Shown here: in pieces, positions 13,841 to 20,260 of the stretch
Position numbering within the stretch: position 1 is the first letter of the stretch
How the letters are laid out: each line of letters starts with the position of its first letter
NCBI GenBank assembly: GCA_964624875.1
Contig: CAZUZA010000025.1
Span: 1 to 20,260 of the forward strand
Direction of reading: 5' to 3'
Source of the DNA: Atopostipes sp964624875
GTDB lineage: Bacteria; Bacillota; Bacilli; Lactobacillales; Carnobacteriaceae_A
Length of the DNA: 20,260 bases
The notes under the pieces: model-generated
The model's database searches: none
Told to the model about the DNA's origin: nothing
Seen by the model: only the letters and a program-made list of their open reading frames with translations
Program-made: the position numbers and the translations under genes

Positions 13841-15130
13841 TTAATGGGTAATGAAAAAGGCTGGTGTATCTTTTAAATTCATTTTTCCATCTGTTATTAG
13901 AAAAGTGTTAAGATTGATTTGGTTCGTGTATTCGCCATCTGGAATATCTAAATGAATATCGCCTTCATGGTGTTTGAGATTAAAGACGCCAATTCTATTT
14001 TCGACATTATCATTGTAGTACATGACAACAGTGTTGATATCATCACGAGCTTCGAGATGATAGTGCACATTGATTAATGGAATAAATTCTTTTTGGATAT
14101 GTGCTAGTCTAGCTAAATACTGGCTGAGGTTAATTCCTGTTTCCCAATTGATGGTCTCATCTTCAAAGAGCTCAACCATTTTATTAGCAGCGACTTCTTG
14201 TCCATTAAATAATAAAGATGCCCCTTTTTGAAGATAACTAAAGGCTGTCCATTGAATTAATTGATCAATATTTGTTAAAAAATTGATGATGCGTTCTTGA
14301 TCATAATTCTCTAGAAACCTCAGTTTGGCATAGTTCCATGGGAAATTCGTGTCTTGTTTATTTAGTGAATCGACTAATTTTGATAGTGGAATCCAACTTC
14401 TTAAATAATCATGAAAATCATCTCTTATATCAAAATCAAAAGACAAATCAAAGGCTTGATACAACTCAGCGTCACTGTGGACACCGATTTGAAAACTTCT
14501 CATATGTTGAATATTTCTTGTCTCGACAGAGTCAGCTATCCAAAGCAGGTCCGGTTTGACTTTTGATACTTCTTCTCTAGCTTTTAGCCAAAATTCTACT
14601 GGGATTAATGGGGCAGCATTACAACGAAAACCATCGACATGCTGAGCCCAATATTTTAATGTTTCTATTTGATAATCCCATAAGTCACGATTGTTATAGT
14701 CTAGGTCAACGATATCTTTCCAGTCACCAAAACGATTCCCCATTGAGCCATCTAGTTTCTTGAAGAACCACTCGGGGTTTTCCTTCACTAATAGCGAGTC
14801 TGGAGATGTGTGATCAAATACAATATCAACAATAACCTTCATATTACGCTTGTGTATTTCACGAATTAAGATCTTGAAATCTTCGATTGTCCCTAAATTC
14901 GGGTCGATTTTCCGATGGTTTTTAATCGCGAAAGGGGAGCCTAAAGTCCCTTTTTTATTCTTTTCGCCAATTTCATAAAAAGATAGAAACCATATATAAT
15001 CGGTTCCTAAAGACTTGATGCGGTCTAGTTCAGAGTGTATAGCGTTTAATGTGCCAGCTTCAGTAAAGTTACGAACAACTACGTTATAAATGCTAAAGTT
15101 TCTAACTCTTAAAGGTGTATTCACTGCCAT
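13841..15130 (-). CDS. GH13-like protein with altered catalytic residues (probable pseudoenzyme)
   Basis: A 429-residue cytoplasmic GH13-family protein, collinear with the neighbouring enzyme so that key residues share numbers. Each signature region is changed: the region I Asn is Asp106 (DIVFDHT), the nucleophile Asp is Asn171 (GFRCN), the acid/base Glu is Asp200 (WIADS), and NHD is NYD (Tyr276, Asp277). Such changes, above all Asp to Asn at the nucleophile, normally abolish hydrolysis. The reading frame is otherwise intact and conserves the barrel framework (GFR, VDLDY, AFD, LENYDQER), so it looks selected rather than decaying. It follows malR by 57 bases with no promoter or terminator between, so the two are probably co-transcribed. 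A sugar-binding or regulatory role is inference. The start at 15130 has GAGGAGG upstream; an in-frame upstream start would add 11 residues. A weakly active enzyme is not excluded. Confidence 0.85.
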   Translation of the reverse strand: MAVNTPLRVRNFSIYNVVVRNFTEAGTLNAIHSELDRIKSLGTDYIWFLSFYEIGEKNKKGTLGSPFAIKNHRKIDPNLGTIEDFKILIREIHKRNMKVIVDIVFDHTSPDSLLVKENPEWFFKKLDGSMGNRFGDWKDIVDLDYNNRDLWDYQIETLKYWAQHVDGFRCNAAPLIPVEFWLKAREEVSKVKPDLLWIADSVETRNIQHMRSFQIGVHSDAELYQAFDLSFDFDIRDDFHDYLRSWIPLSKLVDSLNKQDTNFPWNYAKLRFLENYDQERIINFLTNIDQLIQWTAFSYLQKGASLLFNGQEVAANKMVELFEDETINWETGINLSQYLARLAHIQKEFIPLINVHYHLEARDDINTVVMYYNDNVENRIGVFNLKHHEGDIHLDIPDGEYTNQINLNTFLITDGKMNLKDTPAFFITH

Positions 15131-15187
15131 GAAACTTTCCTCCTCAAATAGGTAAGGCGGCATGTACTCAAAGTTTAAACCGTTAAT

Positions 15188-16198
15188 TTAATACGTGCTA
15201 ATTAGTTCTGTGTGAACATATTCATGGATATAACGGTTTTTCTTTTTCTCGTTTTCCATTTCTGCAAATGTTTCGAATAATATTTCAACTGCGCGACTGC
15301 CTAATAACTGTGTATTCAAATTAATATAAGATTCTTCTGTAACTTGATTATATAGGGTATCTTCAAAAGATTTAAATGTTATGGTTTTGATTTTTTTAAA
15401 TTCTTTTTCTTGTAAGGCCATTTGGATACCGTCTGCGACTAACTCATCTGCGATAACTAATCCGTCATATTCTTCTAAATCTCTTTTACTTTTTGCGAAA
15501 TTATAGCCATCTACTGGTAAGAAAGCAAGATCATTAAATACATAATCTTCGTTATAGGTGATATCACTATCTATCAGTGCTTGCTTATAGCCATTGTATC
15601 GTGCCTGGATAAAGAACTGTTCTTTGTCTCCACCAATATAGGCAATTTTTTTGCAACCTAAATTAATGAGGTGATTGGTTGCAATTCGACCTAATGTCTC
15701 ATTGTCATTGTCCACAATATTCACTTTGATAGTATCCGGTGAACCAATGACAATAGAAGGGCAGCCGACTTTTTGTGCAAAAGTTAATAGTGGATCATTT
15801 TTTGTAGCATATAAAAAGATTAAACCTTCTACTTGTTTTCCTTGCACGATCTTTTGGATGTGATTTAAACGCTGTTCATTCGTTTGTCCGGTCGATATTA
15901 GAATAGAATAGTCATTTTTTGACATTTCATCATTAATTCCTCTCAATACAGTTGGGAAGAATGGGTTTTGATAAAATGCATCAGATGCAAGAGGTAATAC
16001 TAAGCCGAATGTTTTAGAACGATTGCTTGCAAGCCCTTGCGCATTTATATTTGGAAAATAATTTAATTCTTCCATAACCTGGCGCACTTTCCTTTTTGTT
16101 TTCTCACTTATAGAGGGGCTGTCTGCAACGACCCTAGAAACTGTTGAGGGTGCTACTCCAGCTCGTTTAGCAACATCCCGTATTGTAATAGCCATCAT
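15188..16198 (-). CDS. malR: LacI-family maltose operon repressor MalR
   Basis: A 336-residue LacI/GalR regulator. The N-terminal helix-turn-helix (about residues 4-24, IRDVAKRAG with STVSRVV) and hinge helix with Leu56 are typical. The periplasmic-binding-protein-like core carries DAFYQNPFFP (73-82), as in streptococcal MalR, and its closest resemblance is to that protein, which represses maltodextrin genes until maltose binds. MAITIRD marks the start; ATG 16198 is chosen since AGAGGA is 7 bases upstream, and an in-frame TTG at 16213 would lie inside it. It is divergent from malQ, and three matching operators in the window fit its likely DNA target. Co-transcribed with the altered GH13-like gene. 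Confidence 0.9.
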   Translation of the reverse strand: MMAITIRDVAKRAGVAPSTVSRVVADSPSISEKTKRKVRQVMEELNYFPNINAQGLASNRSKTFGLVLPLASDAFYQNPFFPTVLRGINDEMSKNDYSILISTGQTNEQRLNHIQKIVQGKQVEGLIFLYATKNDPLLTFAQKVGCPSIVIGSPDTIKVNIVDNDNETLGRIATNHLINLGCKKIAYIGGDKEQFFIQARYNGYKQALIDSDITYNEDYVFNDLAFLPVDGYNFAKSKRDLEEYDGLVIADELVADGIQMALQEKEFKKIKTITFKSFEDTLYNQVTEESYINLNTQLLGSRAVEILFETFAEMENEKKKNRYIHEYVHTELISTY

Positions 16199-16227
16199 AT
16201 ATTTTCCTCTCAATATTTACTGATTTT

Positions 16228-16256
16228 ATTATAAATGATATGTGAGGCGCTTTCAA
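16228..16256 (-). promoter_or_regulatory. Promoter of malR
   Basis: On the minus strand the -35 is TTGAAA (16251-16256) and the -10 a perfect TATAAT (16228-16233), with a 17-base spacer. The MalR-like operator lies about 28 bases upstream of this -35. Confidence 0.75.
16242..16255. promoter_or_regulatory. Possible cre-like (CcpA) half-palindrome in the malR promoter
   Basis: The plus-strand GCGCTTTCA (16247-16255) matches the right half and centre of the CcpA cre consensus; the left half does not. It lies within the spacer and -35 of the malR promoter, where catabolite control would be plausible. Confidence 0.3.
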
Positions 16257-16283
16257 TATTTGTCGGATATTTATGAAAAATTT

Positions 16284-16299
16284 ACGAAAACGGTTGCGT
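16284..16299. promoter_or_regulatory. MalR-like operator 3 (malQP)
   Basis: ACGAAAACGGTTGCGT is the exact reverse complement of operator 2. Its last six bases (TTGCGT) form the -35 of the malQ promoter, so a bound repressor would block RNA polymerase directly. Confidence 0.82.
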
Positions 16300-16322
16300 A
16301 ACTTACTCCTTATTTGTATAAT
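16294..16322 (+). promoter_or_regulatory. Promoter of the malQ-malP operon
   Basis: The -35 is TTGCGT (16294-16299) and the -10 a perfect TATAAT (16317-16322), with a 17-base spacer. The -35 is shared with the operator. Confidence 0.8.
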
Positions 16323-16355
16323 GGGTTTGTAATCAATTTGAACTGGAGGGAACCT

Positions 16356-17948
16356 ATGGAAAGAAATAGTGGTGTATTGTTGCACATATCATCCTTACCG
16401 AACGAACAAGGTATAGGAACATTTGGAAAAACCGCTTACGAATTCGTAGATTTTTTAGTAGAAACTGGACAGAAGTATTGGCAAATCTTACCTCTTACAA
16501 CAACAAGTTTTGGGGATTCGCCATACCAATCATTCTCTGCATTTGCTGGGAACACTCATTTTATAGATTTTGATGTTTTAGTAGAAGATGGACTTCTAGA
16601 TGAATCGGATCTTTTAGGTTATGATTTTGGTGATAATCCTGTAAAGGTAGATTATGCGAAAGTCTTTAACCAAAGACGTCCAGTATTAGATAAAGCTGTA
16701 AATAATTTTATTGAACAAAAGGGCTTAAGAAAATCTTCTTTTAAAACCTTTATGAAAGAAAATGAAGAATGGCTAATACCATACGTTGAATATATGACTG
16801 TGAAAGAAAACAACGATTTGAATCCATGGTACGAATGGCCAGAAAAATATCGTCATTACGATAAAGAGTTCATTCAAGAATTTTGTGATACGCAAGAAGA
16901 ATTATATAACTATCATTTAGTGACTCAGTATTGGTTCTTCAAACAATGGATGCGTCTAAAAAAATATGCGAATGAAAACCATATTGAAATTATTGGAGAC
17001 ATTCCTATATATGTATCGAGAGATAGTGTTGAAATGTGGCAAACGCCGGAATTATTTGTTGTTGATAAAGACAACAATCCGAAATCCGTTGCTGGTGTGC
17101 CACCAGATACTTTCTCAGATGATGGTCAGTATTGGGGAAATCCAATTTATGACTGGGAATATATGTACAAAACAGACTACGAGTGGTGGGTATGGCGGAT
17201 GGAAGAAAGTTTTAGACTTTACGACGTTGTACGTATTGACCACTTTAGAGGATTTGAAAGTTATTGGGACATTCCTTACGGTTCTGCTACTGCAGCAACA
17301 GGGGAATGGAAGCTAGGTCCTGGCATTCGATTATTCAAACAAATTAAAAAAGACTTAGGTAATTTAAACATTATTGCGGAAGACTTAGGTTTCATAACAC
17401 CAGAAGTTAATGAAATGCGTGAAGCAACTGGCTTCCCAGGAATGAAAATTTTAATAAACGGCTTTGCTGTTGATGAAGATAGTACAGATTTACCACATCA
17501 TTACCATCCAAATACAATCGCTTATGTAGGAACGCATGATAACCCATCTGGATTAGATTGGTATTTAAACCATGCGAACCAAGAACAGCGTGATCAAGCG
17601 GATGTGTATTTCAACAGACGTCCAGGAGAGCATATCTCTGATGCACTGAACCGTGGAATAGCTGCTTCACCAAGTAGTATTGCTATTTACACTATGCAAG
17701 ATTTACTTCACTTAGGAGCAGAAGGACGTATGAATCGTCCATCAACTATTGGTGATAACTGGGATTGGCGCTTTAAACCAGGGGCTATCACAAATGATAT
17801 TACAGAAAAATTATTAGCATGGACGAAATCATATTTCCGCTACAACGACAAAATCCTAGCAGAGAAAAATAATGATCCATTAAGCGAAACTGAAAAGTTA
17901 AGCTTAGAGTCTAGTGATCAACTGGAAAAAGAATTTAACGAAAATTAA
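16356..17948 (+). CDS. malQ: 4-alpha-glucanotransferase (amylomaltase)
   Basis: A 530-residue cytoplasmic GH77 enzyme that transfers glucan chains between malto-oligosaccharides, releasing glucose and longer chains for the phosphorylase. Family features are the N-terminal GVLLHISSLP motif, nucleophile Asp295 in RIDHFRG, acid/base Glu342 in IIAEDLG, and Asp395 in GTHDNP. The C-terminus holds the usual RMNRPST motif. Length is slightly above the common 500-residue form. The ATG at 16356 is chosen because TGGAGGG sits 5 bases before it and MERNSGVLL is the usual N-terminus; an upstream in-frame start at 16314 would overlap the promoter. It heads an operon with malP, whose start is 28 bases after its stop. 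It is divergent from malR and under operator 3. Confidence 0.95.
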   Translation: MERNSGVLLHISSLPNEQGIGTFGKTAYEFVDFLVETGQKYWQILPLTTTSFGDSPYQSFSAFAGNTHFIDFDVLVEDGLLDESDLLGYDFGDNPVKVDYAKVFNQRRPVLDKAVNNFIEQKGLRKSSFKTFMKENEEWLIPYVEYMTVKENNDLNPWYEWPEKYRHYDKEFIQEFCDTQEELYNYHLVTQYWFFKQWMRLKKYANENHIEIIGDIPIYVSRDSVEMWQTPELFVVDKDNNPKSVAGVPPDTFSDDGQYWGNPIYDWEYMYKTDYEWWVWRMEESFRLYDVVRIDHFRGFESYWDIPYGSATAATGEWKLGPGIRLFKQIKKDLGNLNIIAEDLGFITPEVNEMREATGFPGMKILINGFAVDEDSTDLPHHYHPNTIAYVGTHDNPSGLDWYLNHANQEQRDQADVYFNRRPGEHISDALNRGIAASPSSIAIYTMQDLLHLGAEGRMNRPSTIGDNWDWRFKPGAITNDITEKLLAWTKSYFRYNDKILAEKNNDPLSETEKLSLESSDQLEKEFNEN

Positions 17949-17976
17949 AAAAATATAATCTTTTAAGGAGAGAAAA

Positions 17977-20260
17977 ATGCTTAATTTAAATCAACTTGCA
18001 AAAAATGAATTTAACAAATCTATCGAGGAATGTTCCAACGAAGAGATCTATAAATTATTATTAGATCTAGTACAAGACAAAGCTCAAAACCAAACACTAA
18101 ATGAAGGTAAGAAAAAATTATACTACGTTTCAGCTGAATTTTTAATCGGTAAACTATTATCAAACAATTTATTAAACTTAGGATTATACGAAGAAGTTGA
18201 AAATCAATTAAAAGCAAATGGTAAATCATTAGCTGAGGTTGAAGAAGCTGAACAAGAACCATCATTAGGTAACGGTGGATTAGGTCGTCTAGCTGCATGT
18301 TTCTTAGATTCGATTGCAACTCTTGGATTTAATGGAGACGGTGTTGGATTAAACTATCACTTTGGACTATTCCAACAAATTTTCAAAGATAACCAACAAA
18401 CATATGCTCCAGATGAGTGGTTAGCAGATCCAACTTGGTTAACAAAATCAGACGTATCATTTGAAGTACCATTTGGTAAGTTTACGTTAACGTCATCACT
18501 ATACGATATTGAAGTATTAGGTTTCCAGCAAGATAAGAGAAACCGTCTACGTCTATTTGATTTAGACACTGTTTCAAGTGATATTATCGAAGAAGGTACA
18601 ATTACATTTGATAAAACAAATATTGAAGAAAACTTAACCTTGTTCTTATACCCAGACGATTCAGATCGTAACGGTAACTTATTACGTATTTACCAACAAT
18701 ACTTTATGGTTTCTAACGCTGCACAATTAGCGATTGCAGAAGCCATTGAACGTGGAAGTAACGTCCATGACTTAGCAGATTACGTTGTTATCCAAATTAA
18801 TGATACACACCCAACATTCATTATTCCTGAGTTAATTCGTTTGTTAACTACGCAACATGGTGTTGATTATGATGAAGCTGTTATAATTGTTAAAAATATC
18901 GTAGCATTCACAAACCACACAATCTTAGCAGAAGCTTTAGAGAAGTGGCCTTTAGACGATGTTAAAGAAGTTGTTCCTGAAATTGCTACAATCATCGAAA
19001 AATTAGATGTTCAAATTAAAAAGCAATTTGCAAATAAGCCAAATGTACATGTCATTGACGAAAATAACATTGTTCACATGGCACATATTGCTATTCACTT
19101 TGGTTTCAGTACAAATGGAGTTGCTGCATTACACACGGAAATTCTAAAAGAGACAGAATTAAAGCCATTCTACGAGTTATATCCATCAGAGTTTTCAAAT
19201 AAAACAAACGGAATTACTTTCCGTCGTTGGATTATGGCAGCAAACCCAGAGTTAACGGCTTACTTGGATGAGAAGATCGGTACAGACTGGCATTTAGATG
19301 CAGATTTAACTGGTTTGTTAGAATTCCAAAAAGACGAAAAAGTATGGCAAGAATTAAAAGACATTAAAAACATTAAAAAAGCTCAATTAGCAGAGCACTT
19401 AGAGCGTACGCAGGACATCAAGATTAATCCGAACTCGATTATTGACGTACAAATCAAACGTATTCATGAATACAAGCGTCAACAAATGCTTGCATTATAC
19501 GTAATCTACAAATATTTAGATATTAAAGCTGGGAATATTCCTGCAACACCAATTACAATTATCTTTGGTGGTAAAGCAGCTCCAGCATACACAATTGCAC
19601 AAGATATTATTCACTTAGTGTTAACACTATCTGAATTAATTGAAAATGATGCAGATGTTAAAGACCACTTACAATTAGTATTTGTTGAGAACTACAACGT
19701 TGGTGAAGCAGAGTACTTATTCCCAGCTGCAGATATTTCAGAACAAATCTCATTAGCTTCTAAAGAAGCAAGTGGTACAGGAAACATGAAGTTCATGTTA
19801 AACGGTGCATTAACGGTTGCAACACTTGATGGTGCAAACGTTGAGATTGCTGAATTAGTAGGTAACGAAAATATTTACCTCTTCGGTCGTTCAAGTGATG
19901 AAATTGTTCACTTATACGAAACGAACGGTTACAACCCACAATACTACTACCACAAACGTGGTATTAAGCCGATCGTTGACTTCATCGTAAGTGATGAAAT
20001 GATGGCACTTGGTAACGAAGCGAACTTAACTCGTTTATACAATGACATCAAAAACAAAGACTGGTTCATGGCATTAATTGATTTAATTGAATTCATTCAA
20101 ATTAAAGACTTAATGTTTGAAGATTATGAAAACCAAGATTTATGGCAAGAAAAATCTCTAATCAACATTGCGAAAGCAGGATTCTTCTCAGCAGACCGTA
20201 CAATCGAAGAGTACAACAACGATATTTGGCACTTAACAGATGACTCATCGAAACAAGATT
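17977..20260 (+). CDS. malP: Maltodextrin/glycogen phosphorylase (3' end just outside the window)
   Basis: A PLP-dependent alpha-glucan phosphorylase (GT35) that releases glucose-1-phosphate from the non-reducing end of maltodextrins or glycogen. 761 codons are visible, without a stop, so the gene runs off the right edge. The PLP-binding Lys605 lies in EASGTGNMKFML, and LGNGGLGRLAACFLDS, HFGFSTNGVAALHTE and KTNGITFRRW are the family blocks. The last visible residues (EYNNDIWHL, then Ser/Asp/Lys-rich) are close to the usual C-terminus, so few codons are probably missing. Streptococcal-type MalP lacks the regulatory N-terminal extension of glycogen phosphorylases, which fits the short N-terminus here. 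AAGGAG precedes the ATG; it is co-transcribed with malQ. Confidence 0.93.
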   Translation, partial: MLNLNQLAKNEFNKSIEECSNEEIYKLLLDLVQDKAQNQTLNEGKKKLYYVSAEFLIGKLLSNNLLNLGLYEEVENQLKANGKSLAEVEEAEQEPSLGNGGLGRLAACFLDSIATLGFNGDGVGLNYHFGLFQQIFKDNQQTYAPDEWLADPTWLTKSDVSFEVPFGKFTLTSSLYDIEVLGFQQDKRNRLRLFDLDTVSSDIIEEGTITFDKTNIEENLTLFLYPDDSDRNGNLLRIYQQYFMVSNAAQLAIAEAIERGSNVHDLADYVVIQINDTHPTFIIPELIRLLTTQHGVDYDEAVIIVKNIVAFTNHTILAEALEKWPLDDVKEVVPEIATIIEKLDVQIKKQFANKPNVHVIDENNIVHMAHIAIHFGFSTNGVAALHTEILKETELKPFYELYPSEFSNKTNGITFRRWIMAANPELTAYLDEKIGTDWHLDADLTGLLEFQKDEKVWQELKDIKNIKKAQLAEHLERTQDIKINPNSIIDVQIKRIHEYKRQQMLALYVIYKYLDIKAGNIPATPITIIFGGKAAPAYTIAQDIIHLVLTLSELIENDADVKDHLQLVFVENYNVGEAEYLFPAADISEQISLASKEASGTGNMKFMLNGALTVATLDGANVEIAELVGNENIYLFGRSSDEIVHLYETNGYNPQYYYHKRGIKPIVDFIVSDEMMALGNEANLTRLYNDIKNKDWFMALIDLIEFIQIKDLMFEDYENQDLWQEKSLINIAKAGFFSADRTIEEYNNDIWHLTDDSSKQD

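Noticed and set aside
18020..18569. Minus-strand open frames opposite the start of malP
   Set aside because: They lie antisense to the conserved phosphorylase sequence, have biased Leu/Ile or Ser/Asn composition from the opposite strand, and lack ribosome binding sites.

Overview
The window is low-GC, AT-rich Firmicutes DNA with GGAGG-type ribosome binding sites, TTG as well as ATG starts, and many strong stem-loop terminators. A DUF2969 protein (a Lactobacillales family), a FabK-type enoyl reductase and a MalR closely resembling the streptococcal protein point to Lactobacillales, perhaps near Carnobacteriaceae or Aerococcaceae. The family placement is inference. No tRNA, rRNA, insertion sequence, phage gene or CRISPR array was seen.

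Left part (1-4890, all plus strand): a possible 3' end of an upstream gene; a BMP/PnrA-type nucleoside-binding lipoprotein behind two inverted PurR-box-like sites; fabK; an unlisted 42-residue membrane protein with a hairpin between its Shine-Dalgarno and start; a thioredoxin-like protein with a CxxS site; a DUF2969 protein; a YihY-family membrane protein; and a stand-alone GcvH-like lipoyl carrier. Middle left (4896-6930): a class I glutamine-amidotransferase-like hydrolase (minus) diverges from an RtcB-type RNA ligase (plus).

Right part (6931-20260): mostly an alpha-glucan locus. It has a secreted, membrane-tethered GH13 amylase (plus), two tandem intracellular GH13 paralogues of 429 residues (minus), the LacI-family regulator MalR (minus), and divergently malQ and malP/glgP (plus, the latter running off the window). 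Three near-identical 16-bp sites with the core GCAACCGTTTTC lie in the promoters of the amylase, the catalytic GH13 gene and malQ, which defines a local MalR regulon. The expected flow is extracellular cleavage of starch or glycogen, then uptake by transporters not in this window, then MalQ disproportionation and MalP phosphorolysis, with the intracellular GH13 trimming oligosaccharides.

The most striking item is the GH13 paralogue next to malR. It is collinear with its sister but altered in all four GH13 signature regions (nucleophile Asp to Asn, acid/base Glu to Asp, NHD to NYD, and the region I Asn to Asp). It appears co-transcribed with malR, so it looks like a non-catalytic or altered derivative, possibly a glucan sensor. 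Between the amylase and this cluster sits a minus-strand operon of esterase, ATP-grasp ligase and esterase with no assigned pathway, preceded by an OsmC-family protein.
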